64,000 nt of DNA from Paenibacillus validus NBRC 15382 (GTDB lineage: Bacteria > Bacillota > Bacilli > Paenibacillales > NBRC-103111), in contig NZ_BIMH01000016.1 in assembly GCF_004000985.1 (NCBI RefSeq), positions 36,467-100,466 on the forward strand. Direction: 5' to 3'. The position numbers and the translations under genes are program-made. This document shows, piece by piece, positions 33,006-42,184 of the stretch. The notes under the pieces are model-generated. The model was given only the letters and a program-made list of their open reading frames with translations. It did not search any database and was not told the origin of the DNA. How positions within the stretch are numbered: position 1 is the stretch's first letter; every line of letters begins with the position of its first letter.

Positions 33006-33893
33006 GTGGCTCACGGACCTAAATCTGACGAAAAAATCGTTTACGTGGGAGACTCTCGCGTACGGGCGAAAGATACGCGCTTGATTCCGCAAGACTTCTC
33101 CGCTTATCCCGGTAAATCGGAAGTGTTCATTCCTAACTTCCTGTTGAAAGAGTGGATGGTAGGGGTTGTCGTCTTGCTCGGCATTCTGGTACTGGTTATG
33201 TCCGAAGCGGCGCCGCTTGGTTATCCGGCGGATCCGACCAACACGCAAATCATTCCGATGCCGGACTGGTACTTCCTGTTTATGTACCAATTGTTGAAAT
33301 ATCCATACACGTCCGGCGATTACGTCGTACTCGGTACGGTCGGCGTTCCGGGTATCTTGTTCGGTGCTTTGTTGCTCGCACCATTCCTCGATACCGGTAA
33401 AGAAAGACGTTTCTACAAACGTCCAATCGCCTCGACGTTGATGTTCGTAAGCTTGATTGCATGCACCTACTTGACGGTTTATTCCTGGCAGCACTATCAG
33501 CATGAGCTGAAAGAGAAAAATCTCGTTCCGGAGCACATTAAGCGCGAGGAAGAGATGCATGCGTCCAAGGGTGCCGGCGGTGCTGGCGGCGGAGGGGCGA
33601 AGAAGCCCGCTGCGCAGGCTGCGGCAATCGTCGCTCCGGATGACCCGGCAGCAGCGATTTATCAGAAGTCAACTTGCTTGCAATGCCATGGCGGCGAGTT
33701 GAAAGGAATGCCTTCCGCTGGAATTCCTGCCCTTCGCGGCATCGGCGACAAGCATAGTAAAGATGAAATCATCGGTATCATCAAGAATGGCCAGGGCAAT
33801 ATGACGGCGCAATACGACGCCAACATCGCCAAAGGCCTTTCCGCAGACGATATGGACAAATTGGCCGATTGGTTGGCCAAACAGAAGAAATAA
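33006..33893 (+). CDS. qcrC: Menaquinol-cytochrome c reductase, cytochrome b/c subunit
   Basis: 295 residues, a fusion of a subunit IV-like membrane part (three helices, about 45-160) with a C-terminal cytochrome c domain carrying CLQCH near residue 225. A Gly/Ala-rich linker (KGAGGAGGGGAKKP) joins them and makes the protein about 40 residues longer than B. subtilis QcrC. GTG 33006 follows AGGAGGGG. A terminator (33904-33934) closes the operon. Confidence 0.96.
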   Translation: MAHGPKSDEKIVYVGDSRVRAKDTRLIPQDFSAYPGKSEVFIPNFLLKEWMVGVVVLLGILVLVMSEAAPLGYPADPTNTQIIPMPDWYFLFMYQLLKYPYTSGDYVVLGTVGVPGILFGALLLAPFLDTGKERRFYKRPIASTLMFVSLIACTYLTVYSWQHYQHELKEKNLVPEHIKREEEMHASKGAGGAGGGGAKKPAAQAAAIVAPDDPAAAIYQKSTCLQCHGGELKGMPSAGIPALRGIGDKHSKDEIIGIIKNGQGNMTAQYDANIAKGLSADDMDKLADWLAKQKK

Positions 33894-33903
33894 CCATGAA
33901 CAA

Positions 33904-33934
33904 AACCTGATCGCTTGCAGCGGTCAGGTTTTTT
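33904..33934 (+). terminator. Intrinsic terminator of qcrABC
   Basis: AACCTGA (33904-33910) with TCAGGTT (33924-33930) and inner CGCT/AGCG, followed by T4. Confidence 0.8.
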
Positions 33935-33955
33935 AGTAAGCTGGGAGGGTTATCG

Positions 33956-34645
33956 TTGACCAATTGGCGTTTGTCGTACTATGTTTCAACGCCGTTCTTG
34001 GGCAGTAGGCTGATGCTTTGGAGCTTGTTTGTGATCAATCTCCTCGGCACGGTCTACGGGTATGAATGGTATTGGAAGCAGCTCCTCTTTACATCCGAAA
34101 ATTTCGGCAACGCGTACTTGCCCTTCGTGCCGGATAGTCCTACGGCCAGCCTGTTCTTTACTTGTTTTATTGGGTTCCTGCTGTGGAATGTCGATAAGCA
34201 GACCGGTATAGCGGTGCCGCCCGAACGGGCCGGATGGCTGCGCGGATGTATAGAAGCGTTCGCGCTCATTACTTCGTTCAAATACGGCGTATGGGCCGTA
34301 GCGATGATTTGGGCGGGCGCTTATCAAGGGGACGGCATCGTTTGGCAGGATTGGATGCTGACGATTTCTCATCTGGGGATGGCCGCCGAAGCGTTACTCT
34401 ATGCGAGATTTTACCGGTATACGCCTTGGGCGGTGTTGATCGTCGCCGCCTGGACGCTTTGGAACGATGCGATGGATTACGGCGCCGGGGTATTTCCGTG
34501 GCTGCCGGAAACCTTGCTGGACGATCTTGGCGCCATTCGACTGTTTACAATGGGACTTAGCTTCATCGGCATTGCAATCGCGATCATCATCTGGCTGATC
34601 CGCTATAGGAAGCACGGACGGATTTTACAGCACAAATCGGTCTAA
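33956..34645 (+). CDS. ypjA: DUF1405 membrane protein (YpjA)
   Basis: 229 residues with about six membrane helices and conserved-looking aromatic stretches (FKYGVWAVAMIWAGAYQGDG, WTLWNDAMDYGAGVFPWLP). Length, topology and position after qcrC match YpjA/DUF1405, of unknown function. The start is TTG 33956 with GGGAGGG at 33943-33949. It is followed by a hairpin that covers the ypjB ribosome-binding site. Confidence 0.88.
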   Translation: MTNWRLSYYVSTPFLGSRLMLWSLFVINLLGTVYGYEWYWKQLLFTSENFGNAYLPFVPDSPTASLFFTCFIGFLLWNVDKQTGIAVPPERAGWLRGCIEAFALITSFKYGVWAVAMIWAGAYQGDGIVWQDWMLTISHLGMAAEALLYARFYRYTPWAVLIVAAWTLWNDAMDYGAGVFPWLPETLLDDLGAIRLFTMGLSFIGIAIAIIIWLIRYRKHGRILQHKSV

Positions 34646-34654
34646 ATGAGACAA

Positions 34655-34682
34655 CCCCTCCATAAATTGTACTTAGGAGGGG
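34655..34682 (+). promoter_or_regulatory. Hairpin sequestering the ypjB ribosome-binding site
   Basis: CCCCTCC (34655-34661) is perfectly complementary to GGAGGGG (34676-34682), which is the whole Shine-Dalgarno of ypjB. The loop is 14 bases and there is no T-run. Confidence 0.6.
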
Positions 34683-34689
34683 ATGTCCG

Positions 34690-35562
34690 ATGATCGGATT
34701 CGGGAAAATGAAGTGGATCGGGGTAAGTATGGCGCTCATATTGTTTTTGCCGCTATTGGCGGGCTGCGCATTATCCGCCAAGCAGGATGCTGCGGCAGCC
34801 GTTAAGCCGACGCCAGAGCAGCTCCAGAAGGTGAAGCTGTTGAATGAAACGGCGGAAACGATGTACCAGAAGGTCCAGCAGGGCGATATTCCGGGAAGCC
34901 GCGCGGTGCTGCAGCAGATTAGCGACCAGGTCACGCAAATACGGTTCGAGGGCATCACGTCGGTGGAAGGTCTGAACGCGCTGACTGATACGATCACCGA
35001 AGCTAAACGCGTCTTTCAAGCGGTTAAATTTAACCCGGATGCAGGGAAAATATCCGCGGCCAAAGTTCGCTTGGCGACCGATTCCCTTACGCACGCGAGC
35101 CAACCGCTCTGGCTGCAATATTACAAGCAGCTGCAGGATGACGTGAATGTGATCGAACAGACGGCCAAAGCTAGCGATAAAACGTCCCTGCAGCATGCCA
35201 GCGCACACTTCGAGCAGCATTACAGCATCATTCACCCGAGCTTGCTGATCAGCCGGCCCGCCGAAGATGTCGAGCGAATGGATTCGCTTGTCGCTTTTGT
35301 GAAATCGCAATCGATGAGTCAAGGCATGCCGTTCCGTAACGTGTTAAACGCGGTCCCGCCAATGCGGCAAATGTTGGACAAATTGTTTATGAAGCGCGAA
35401 GCGACGGCTTACTTGCCGTATCCGGAGCCACAAAATCCGATTCTATGGACGCTTGCCTTCGGTTCGGTCATCTTGGCCGCCCTGTGCTTCGCCGGTTGGC
35501 GTTTATCGAAGAAGAACGACGGGATTGTTACGGTACGCCGCAACGAAGACGGCTACATATAA
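34690..35562 (+). CDS. ypjB: Sporulation protein YpjB
   Basis: 290 residues. It has an N-terminal lipoprotein-like signal with lipobox LLAGC near residue 25, a helical extracytoplasmic domain, and a C-terminal membrane helix near residues 252-270 (ILWTLAFGSVILAALCFAGW). It matches the YpjB family, linked to sporulation in Bacillus. Having both a lipobox and a C-terminal helix is noteworthy. ATG 34690 with GGAGGGG; an ATG at 34683 is out of frame. It converges with ypjC, leaving only 10 bases between the stops. Confidence 0.85.
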   Translation: MIGFGKMKWIGVSMALILFLPLLAGCALSAKQDAAAAVKPTPEQLQKVKLLNETAETMYQKVQQGDIPGSRAVLQQISDQVTQIRFEGITSVEGLNALTDTITEAKRVFQAVKFNPDAGKISAAKVRLATDSLTHASQPLWLQYYKQLQDDVNVIEQTAKASDKTSLQHASAHFEQHYSIIHPSLLISRPAEDVERMDSLVAFVKSQSMSQGMPFRNVLNAVPPMRQMLDKLFMKREATAYLPYPEPQNPILWTLAFGSVILAALCFAGWRLSKKNDGIVTVRRNEDGYI

Positions 35563-35572
35563 GCTTGTGATG

Positions 35573-36442
35573 CTAGGAAAGAGGCTTAAAGCCTTCGCCG
35601 ACGACGTCGTGCACCTCTGTGATGATAATAAACGCACGGGGATCGACGGCTCGGACGAGGTCTTTAAGCCTTCTCATTTCACTGCGGGCAACGACGCAGT
35701 AGACGACGTTCTTGCTTTGCTTGGAGAAGGCGCCGATCGCCGGAATCAGCGTAACCCCGCGGTCCAAGCTGTTCGTAATTTCGTCGGCCAACCGGTCGGC
35801 GCGCTCGCTGATTATCGTGAATGCCCTGGCCGCGTAGGCACCTTCGATGAAGATATCGATCATTTTGGTCGTAATGAACACGGCTACAAGCGTATACATA
35901 ATTTTTTCCTTCGGCAAAAAAAACAACGAAAGCGCAAGCACGATCGCGTCGGAGAATAAAATAATGCGTCCGACGCTCCACCCCCTCAGCTTATGAGCGA
36001 TGCGCGCCACAATATCGGAGCCGCCGGTCGTTCCCCCGTACCGAAACACTAGTCCGAGTCCGATGCCTAACGTAAATCCGGCATAGGCGGATACGAGAAA
36101 AAAATCATGTTCCGTCCGGAACGGTTCAATCCATCCCGCACGAATGGAATGCTCCATTAACCAAAGAAAAAATGAAAGCAGCAGCGTACCGGCAATCGTA
36201 TAGAACATCGATGATTTGCCCAGGATACGCCAGCCCAGAACAAATAACGGGATATTGATGACAAGGGTTGTCAGGGAAGGGGGAAAGCCGAATATATAGT
36301 TCAGCAATAGGGCGATACCGGTGATGCCGCCTTCCATGAACTCGTTGGAAATGACGAAATAGTGGAGACCGAATGCATAAACGGCAGTCCCCATGGCGAT
36401 AGGCAAAAGGTTTCGAAGCGGCGTCCATAGGGGGGAGAGCAT
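35573..36442 (-). CDS. ypjC: YitT/DUF2179 family membrane protein (YpjC)
   Basis: 289 residues: five or six N-terminal membrane helices (YitT_membrane) and a C-terminal DUF2179 domain from about residue 222 (RGVTLIPAIGAFSKQSKNVVYCVVAR). Function unknown; some paralogs affect sporulation or stress. On the - strand its ATG at 36440-36442 follows AGGAGGTG. Same gene content as the B. subtilis ypjABCD run. Confidence 0.9.
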   Translation of the reverse strand: MLSPLWTPLRNLLPIAMGTAVYAFGLHYFVISNEFMEGGITGIALLLNYIFGFPPSLTTLVINIPLFVLGWRILGKSSMFYTIAGTLLLSFFLWLMEHSIRAGWIEPFRTEHDFFLVSAYAGFTLGIGLGLVFRYGGTTGGSDIVARIAHKLRGWSVGRIILFSDAIVLALSLFFLPKEKIMYTLVAVFITTKMIDIFIEGAYAARAFTIISERADRLADEITNSLDRGVTLIPAIGAFSKQSKNVVYCVVARSEMRRLKDLVRAVDPRAFIIITEVHDVVGEGFKPLS

Positions 36443-36609
36443 GGCGGAAACACCTCCTGTTCCTCCCTAATATGGCTCGCCGTTCATGGCGGTATGCTTC
36501 GCGACAAAAATAATTTGTCACGGAACCTCCATTTGCGTTAACATGGTATTGATGTTCTGCGGTGATGCAAGCATCAGAACCCAAAGTAAGGCTGGTGACG
36601 GATCGAACC

Positions 36610-36948
36610 ATGGACAAGGAACGCTCGCTTAAAGACCTCCAGGAGGAGGTGGATGCATACATATCTCAATTTAAGGAAGGTTACTTCCGTCCGATGACGA
36701 TGCTGGCAAGGATGTCGGAAGAAGTCGGCGAGCTGGCGCGGGAAGTGAATCACCGGTTCGGCGAGAAACCGAAAAAGCCGACGGAAGCGGACAATTCAAT
36801 CGAGCTGGAGCTCGGCGACATTCTTTTCATAACGATTTGCTTTGCCAATTCGCTTGGCATCGATCTAACGAAGGCGCATGATCAAGTCATGCATAAATTC
36901 CGTACGCGGGACGCCGACCGTTGGACTAAAGTGGACACCGATTCGTAA
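36610..36948 (+). CDS. ypjD: MazG-like nucleotide pyrophosphohydrolase (YpjD)
   Basis: 112 residues of the all-alpha NTP pyrophosphatase fold with the metal-binding EEVGELAREV near residue 36 and ELGDILFITICFANSLGID near residue 72 (E-E-x2-E and E-x2-D). It probably hydrolyses unwanted nucleoside triphosphates. ATG 36610 is used; an in-frame start at 36562 lacks a good ribosome-binding site. Confidence 0.88.
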   Translation: MDKERSLKDLQEEVDAYISQFKEGYFRPMTMLARMSEEVGELAREVNHRFGEKPKKPTEADNSIELELGDILFITICFANSLGIDLTKAHDQVMHKFRTRDADRWTKVDTDS

Positions 36949-37036
36949 CGTCTTACATAATGCTGTACCATCACCCTTTTTTCCGTACGGTCGTACCATG
37001 CGCCGGCTCGTATGCACGTAGGAAGGAGATGGGGGA

Positions 37037-37561
37037 ATGGATGGCGAACTTGCAATTAAAAAAGCGTACGAATCGATCTTAAATCACGATTTCGAACAGG
37101 CTATCGGTTGGTTCGAACGGGCCATCGCCTTGAATCCCAATAACGCTTCTTACCATTACAAGCTGTCGATTACCTACGCGCGCAGCAATAAATTGTCGAA
37201 GGCGATCCGGCATGCGGAACAAGCGGTGAAGCTCGAGCCGACGGATGAGCACTATACGTTTCATTTGCAGCATCTGCGCGCAAAAGCGTTGTTGGTTGAG
37301 GCGGAAAAATTGTTCGAAGAATCGGATGAGCGGCTCTGGCTGGCCGTTGCTTTAGTGAAACAAGCGGTAGAGAAAGACCCGCTGTCGTTAGAAGCTTACC
37401 TGCTGCTAGGGATCGCTTATGCGCGGCTTGACGAATACAGCTTGGCGATCGGGGCCGTGAAAGAGCTGCTGAAGCTTGATCCCGGGCACTCGATCGGGAA
37501 CCGGCTGCTCTCGGAATATGAACACAAATGGAAACAATATATGAGGCGTACTTCATCCTAG
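37037..37561 (+). CDS. Tetratricopeptide-repeat protein
   Basis: 174 residues with about four TPR units (for example FEQAIGWFERAIALNPNNAS, LSKAIRHAEQAVKLEPTDEH and YSLAIGAVKELLKLDPGHSI). A protein-protein scaffold; partners unknown. It is cytoplasmic with no signal. ATG 37037 follows GGAAGGAGATGGGGG. It lies between ypjD and dapB where B. subtilis has no gene. Confidence 0.85.
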   Translation: MDGELAIKKAYESILNHDFEQAIGWFERAIALNPNNASYHYKLSITYARSNKLSKAIRHAEQAVKLEPTDEHYTFHLQHLRAKALLVEAEKLFEESDERLWLAVALVKQAVEKDPLSLEAYLLLGIAYARLDEYSLAIGAVKELLKLDPGHSIGNRLLSEYEHKWKQYMRRTSS

Positions 37562-37591
37562 GGAGTGCAGAAGGAGAGGACACAAGAGATT

Positions 37592-38398
37592 ATGGGACAA
37601 ACGAAGATTAAAGTAGCGGTTGCCGGCGCAAGCGGCCGTATGGGACGAGAGGTTGTAAAAATGGTTCTTGCCGATCCGGAACTCGAGCTCGTAGCGGCGA
37701 TGGACCGATCGACGAAGAACACGGATGCGGGCCGGCTTGTCGGGCTCGATCCGTGCGGCGTCATGGTGACGAACGACTTGGAATTAACGCTTGTGGAAAC
37801 GAACCCGGATGTCATGGTCGACTTCACGACGCCGCAATCGGCCGTCGTTAATACGGCGCTCGCCATTAAACACAAGGTTCGTCCGGTCATGGGCACGACA
37901 GGCTTCACCCCGGAAGACATCGAAGCGCTGGACAAGCAGTGTAAAGCTGCCGGGATCGGAGGGCTGATTGCGCCGAACTTCTCGATTGGCGCGATTCTGA
38001 TGATGAAATTCGCGGCGCAAGCGGCCAAATATATGCCACATGTGGAAATTATCGAATACCACGGGGATCAGAAGCTTGACGCTCCTTCAGGCACGTCCGT
38101 CAAGACCGCGGAGATGATTGCGCAAGTGCGGGGCGAGTTGAGACAAGGCAACCCGAAAGAGGAAGAAACGATCGAAGGGGCGAGAGGCGGCTACTACGAC
38201 GGATTTCGGATACATAGCGTGAGGCTTCCAGGGATTTTTGCGCAGCAGGAAGTGGTGTTCGGCGCTTTCGGCCAAACCCTGAAAATCCGGCACGATTCGT
38301 ACGACCGGGCGGGTTACATGCCCGGCGTGAACGTTGCGGTGAAGAAAGTGATGACATATGCAGGCATGGTTTACGGCTTCGAGCATTTCATCGATTGA
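37592..38398 (+). CDS. dapB: 4-Hydroxy-tetrahydrodipicolinate reductase
   Basis: 268 residues. NAD(P)H-dependent step to diaminopimelate, lysine and dipicolinate. It has N-terminal GASGRMGREVV near residue 13 and the catalytic segment EYHGDQKLDAPSGTS near residue 155. The catalytic His and the Lys four residues on are present, but the second His of the usual HH pair is Gly. ATG 37592 is the likely start; GTG 37565 lacks spacing for a ribosome-binding site. Confidence 0.95.
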   Translation: MGQTKIKVAVAGASGRMGREVVKMVLADPELELVAAMDRSTKNTDAGRLVGLDPCGVMVTNDLELTLVETNPDVMVDFTTPQSAVVNTALAIKHKVRPVMGTTGFTPEDIEALDKQCKAAGIGGLIAPNFSIGAILMMKFAAQAAKYMPHVEIIEYHGDQKLDAPSGTSVKTAEMIAQVRGELRQGNPKEEETIEGARGGYYDGFRIHSVRLPGIFAQQEVVFGAFGQTLKIRHDSYDRAGYMPGVNVAVKKVMTYAGMVYGFEHFID

Positions 38399-38503
38399 CG
38401 GAAGTCGGGGACAAGGCCGATCTTTGCGGTTTCGCCCCGATGCCAATCGTTTTTGAACCGCGAAAACACCGTTTGCAACAGCCTAAGGGGGAGCTAAATC
38501 CGT

Positions 38504-38929
38504 ATGACAATGAATATCGCGCTCATTGCGCATGACCGCAAAAAAGACGAAATGGTCAATTTCGTGACCGCCTATGAACATGTATTTCAGCATCATAAGC
38601 TGTTTGCGACCGGCACGACCGGCACGCGCATTATGGAGAAGACGAAGCTGCAAATCAACCGTTTCATGTCCGGTCCGCTTGGGGGAGATCAGCAGATCGG
38701 CGCCATGGTTGCCACCAACGAAATGGACTTGATCATCTTTCTGCGAGATCCGTTAATGGCTCAGCCGCACGAGCCGGATATTATCGCGCTGCTTCGTTTG
38801 TGCGACGTGCAGGGCATTCCGTGCGCAACCAATATCGCCACGGGCGAAATATTGGTTAAAGCGCTCGACCGCGGCGATTTCGCCTGGCGTGAGCTCGTAC
38901 ATAAATATAAGCCGGGTATTGAAGAATGA
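38504..38929 (+). CDS. mgsA: Methylglyoxal synthase
   Basis: 141 residues. It converts dihydroxyacetone phosphate to methylglyoxal, bypassing lower glycolysis. It has [13 protein letters not shown] near residue 5, [10 protein letters not shown] near residue 37, [10 protein letters not shown] near residue 58 and the catalytic Asp region [17 protein letters not shown] 38504; ATG 38510 is possible. It overlaps bshB1 by 4 bases. Methylglyoxal is detoxified through bacillithiol, so the coupling to bsh genes makes physiological sense. Confidence 0.96.
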   Translation: MTMNIALIAHDRKKDEMVNFVTAYEHVFQHHKLFATGTTGTRIMEKTKLQINRFMSGPLGGDQQIGAMVATNEMDLIIFLRDPLMAQPHEPDIIALLRLCDVQGIPCATNIATGEILVKALDRGDFAWRELVHKYKPGIEE

Positions 38930-39621
38930 CGGATACGCTCGATTTCTTAATATTCGGGGCGCATCCCGACGATGCGGAAATCGGCATGGGCGGCACGATC
39001 GCCAAGCATGCGGCAGCCGGTTACCGGATCGGAATATGCGACTTGACGCTCGCCGAAATGTCGTCGAACGGCACAGTCGATACGCGGCAGGCCGAAGCCG
39101 AGGAGGCGTCGCGCATTATGGGTCTATCCGCCCGCAGCAATCTGAAGCTTCCGGATCGGGGTCTTACTTTACGTTCGGACTTCATCGATCGGATCGTGGC
39201 CGAAATACGGCTGCGCAAGCCGCGCGTCGTATTTGCGCCTTACTGGGAGGACAGGCATCCGGATCATATCGCCTGTAGCAAGCTGGTGCAGGAGGCGGTA
39301 TTCAATGCCAAGCTTCGCCGTTACATGCCGGAGCTCCCGGCGCATCAAGTTGCAGAGACTTATTTCTATTTCATTAACGATACGATCGATCCTGACGTAA
39401 TGGTCGATGTAACCGCTTATTACGATACGAAACGATTGGCTTTACAAGCTTACCGCACGCAGTTCACGGCGGCGCCGGGCGGCGATTATGTAAGCACTCC
39501 GTTGAATCAAGGTTATATGGAACGCGTGGAAGCGCGCGATTTGCTGCTGGGACAGAAACGCTCGGTGTTGTATGCCGAAGGCTTTATGAGCAAACTGCCT
39601 TATATGACGGAGCTACTATAA
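38926..39621 (+). CDS. bshB1: Bacillithiol biosynthesis deacetylase BshB1
   Basis: 231 residues, PIG-L/LmbE family. It deacetylates GlcNAc-malate in bacillithiol synthesis. The zinc motif [12 protein letters not shown] (AHPDD) is near residue 12, and the second metal His is in [10 protein letters not shown] near residue 108. ATG 38926 overlaps the mgsA stop; bshA follows after 48 bases. Confidence 0.96.
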   Translation: MTDTLDFLIFGAHPDDAEIGMGGTIAKHAAAGYRIGICDLTLAEMSSNGTVDTRQAEAEEASRIMGLSARSNLKLPDRGLTLRSDFIDRIVAEIRLRKPRVVFAPYWEDRHPDHIACSKLVQEAVFNAKLRRYMPELPAHQVAETYFYFINDTIDPDVMVDVTAYYDTKRLALQAYRTQFTAAPGGDYVSTPLNQGYMERVEARDLLLGQKRSVLYAEGFMSKLPYMTELL

Positions 39622-39669
39622 CCAACGACGTCAAGCGAATCGCAGCGTTAGCAGAAGGAGGCAGCGCCC

Positions 39670-40836
39670 ATGGAGCGGTTGAAGATCGGGATTACCTGTT
39701 ACCCTACGCTCGGAGGTTCCGGGGTGGTCGCGACAGAGCTCGGCAAGCTGCTTGCGGAAAAAGGGCATGAAGTGCACTTTATTACCCACAGCATGCCGTT
39801 TAGGCTCGGTAAATTCGATAAGAACATTTTTTATCATGAAGTCGAGGTTAATGATTACTACGTGTTTAAATACCCGCCTTACGACTTATCGCTCGCCAGT
39901 AAGCTGGCGCAAGTCGTGAAGCTGGAGGATTTGGACCTGCTGCATGTCCATTATGCGATTCCGCATGCGGTTTGCGCTTTATTGGCGAAGCAAATGGTAG
40001 GGCCGGAGCTGAAGGTCGTGACCACGCTCCACGGCACGGATATTACCGTGCTCGCCCAAGATGAATCGCTCAGCGACCTGATCCGGTACGCGATCAATGA
40101 AAGCGATGCGGTGACTGCCGTTTCCCAAGATTTGATTCAAGAGACGAGACAGCTGCTTGGGATCGAGAAGCCGATTGAGCTCGCTTACAACTTTGTCGAC
40201 AAACGGGTGTATTATCCGCGCGAGGTGACGAGCTTACGCAAGGAGTTTGCGCATCCGGACGAAAAAATATTGATACATATTTCCAACTTCCGCCCGGTTA
40301 AACGGGTGACCGATGTGGTTGAAATTTTCGACCGGGTTCGCAAGGAAATGCCTGCGCGGCTGTTGTTCGTCGGAGAAGGTCCGGAGCTGTCCAAGGTGTT
40401 ATGCAAAGTGAAGGAGCTCGGCTTGCTGGATCGCGTAACGTTTTGCGGCAAACAGGATGATGTCGCGCAGCTGCTGTCATTGGCCGATTTGATGCTTCTG
40501 CCTTCGGAGAAGGAGAGCTTCGGCCTGGTGGCGCTCGAAGCGATGGCGTGCGGCGTGCCGACGATTGCTTCCAATGCAGGCGGCATCCCAGAGCTTATTA
40601 CGCATGGGGAAACGGGATATCTCGCCGAAATCGGCGATGTAGAGCAGATGTCACAGCTTGCAATCAACCTGCTGAAGAATGAGTCAGCTTACCGTACGAT
40701 GAGGGAGGCTTGCTTGCACCGGGCGCGTTATACGTTCTGTAACGATGTGATTTCGAGACAGTATGAAGCGCTGTATTACCGGGTTTTGGGCAAACCGGTA
40801 CCGAGCGAGCTTCAGGAGAAGCCGCTACAATGCTAA
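39670..40836 (+). CDS. bshA: N-acetyl-alpha-D-glucosaminyl L-malate synthase BshA
   Basis: 388 residues, GT4 retaining glycosyltransferase joining UDP-GlcNAc and L-malate, the first bacillithiol step. Seen: CYPTLGGSGVVATELG near residue 10, HVHYAIPHAV near residue 96, and the GT4 ESFGLVALEAMACGVP near residue 282. ATG 39670 follows AGGAGG. BshC is not in the window. Confidence 0.96.
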   Translation: MERLKIGITCYPTLGGSGVVATELGKLLAEKGHEVHFITHSMPFRLGKFDKNIFYHEVEVNDYYVFKYPPYDLSLASKLAQVVKLEDLDLLHVHYAIPHAVCALLAKQMVGPELKVVTTLHGTDITVLAQDESLSDLIRYAINESDAVTAVSQDLIQETRQLLGIEKPIELAYNFVDKRVYYPREVTSLRKEFAHPDEKILIHISNFRPVKRVTDVVEIFDRVRKEMPARLLFVGEGPELSKVLCKVKELGLLDRVTFCGKQDDVAQLLSLADLMLLPSEKESFGLVALEAMACGVPTIASNAGGIPELITHGETGYLAEIGDVEQMSQLAINLLKNESAYRTMREACLHRARYTFCNDVISRQYEALYYRVLGKPVPSELQEKPLQC

Positions 40837-40852
40837 GAGGGATGAGTGCGGC

Positions 40853-42184
40853 ATGAAAGAGACGGAGGGGCAGGCGTTAAAACAACATGCGCTCGGAATC
40901 GTGGCCCGGCTGAATGAAGCCGGCTTCGAAGCTTACTTCGTCGGCGGCTGTGTGCGGGACGAGCTGCTCGGCCGACCGGTTAAAGATTACGACATCGCTA
41001 CATCGGCGCGGCCGGAGCAGGTGGAGGCGCTTTTCCAGCGCACCGTGCCGACCGGACTTCAGCACGGAACGGTTACGGTTGTCGTCCATCGGCAGCCGTT
41101 CGAGGTCACGACGTTCCGTAAAGAAGGGGATTATTCCGATTATCGTCGCCCGCATTCGGTCGAATATATCGACAGCCTGCACGAAGATTTGCAGCGGCGC
41201 GATTTTACGATGAACGCCATGGCGATGGATTTGAACGGGCGTCTGATCGACCCGTTCGGCGGACAAGCGGATTTGGAGCGAGGCATCCTGCGCTGCGTCG
41301 GTTCGGCGCAAGAAAGGTTCTCCGAGGACGCGCTGCGGATGCTTCGCTGTATTCGGTTCGCCGCGGAGTACGGCCTGAAGCCGGAGTCCGGCACCTGGTT
41401 GGCTTTGCTGGGGGCTGCGCCGCTGCTTAGGCATATCGCCATGGAACGCATTCGAGCCGAATTGGAACGGATGCTGACCGGAAGCGACCCGAGCGGAGCC
41501 ATGCTCTTGCTGAAGGATTGCCGTTTGCTTGCGCATACCAAAGAAAAGCTTTGCTGGGCAAGACTGGATGAGATCGATAGCGTCGGAGAACTTGATCTGA
41601 GGAAGCTTACGCGGCTTGAGGATCGTCTGGCTTACCTGTACTTGAAACTGGGCGCCGGTCAAGGCGACTATGACACGGATATGCGGAAGCTGACGTTCGC
41701 CAAGAAACAAATCGAAGAGGTCGGCCGTATCGTGGAGGCGAATGCCTGGCTTATGCATGAACTGGCTGCATACACGGTGAGGGATGCTGGAGAACCGAGT
41801 CATGAGGCCAGAGAGCTATGGGTGGAAGCGGCGCTTCTATATGGGATCGACGGATTGCAAACGTTAAGAACTATTTATAAGTTGGACCGGAATATACGCC
41901 ACGCTGCCGGTACGGATACGGTGACGCACCCCATATTCACGGAGTGGATTCGGCATGGCGAAGCGTGGCTTGCAGAAATGCCCGTTGCGCGGCTGCGGGA
42001 TTTGGCGGTAACTGGGCAAGAGGTGCTGGAGGCGCTGCAGGGCAAAGCCGGTCCCTGGACGGGCAAGCTGCTGCAAGCGCTGCTCCGGCAGGCGGCTTTA
42101 GGCTCGCTGCCGAATCGGAAGGAAGCGTTAATCCAAGCGGCAAGGGAACTATACGGCGAAATGCAGGAGAAGGGAATACGATGA
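40853..42184 (+). CDS. cca: CCA tRNA nucleotidyltransferase
   Basis: 443 residues. It adds or repairs the tRNA 3' CCA end, needed here because at least tRNA-Pro at 6143 does not encode CCA. Class II enzyme with FVGGCVRDELLGRPVKDYDIAT near residues 24-45 (D-x-D), RRDFTMNAMAMD near residue 115, and RMLRCIRFAAEYGL near residue 163. ATG 40853 lies just after the bshA stop. It overlaps birA by 4 bases. Confidence 0.95.
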   Translation: MKETEGQALKQHALGIVARLNEAGFEAYFVGGCVRDELLGRPVKDYDIATSARPEQVEALFQRTVPTGLQHGTVTVVVHRQPFEVTTFRKEGDYSDYRRPHSVEYIDSLHEDLQRRDFTMNAMAMDLNGRLIDPFGGQADLERGILRCVGSAQERFSEDALRMLRCIRFAAEYGLKPESGTWLALLGAAPLLRHIAMERIRAELERMLTGSDPSGAMLLLKDCRLLAHTKEKLCWARLDEIDSVGELDLRKLTRLEDRLAYLYLKLGAGQGDYDTDMRKLTFAKKQIEEVGRIVEANAWLMHELAAYTVRDAGEPSHEARELWVEAALLYGIDGLQTLRTIYKLDRNIRHAAGTDTVTHPIFTEWIRHGEAWLAEMPVARLRDLAVTGQEVLEALQGKAGPWTGKLLQALLRQAALGSLPNRKEALIQAARELYGEMQEKGIR

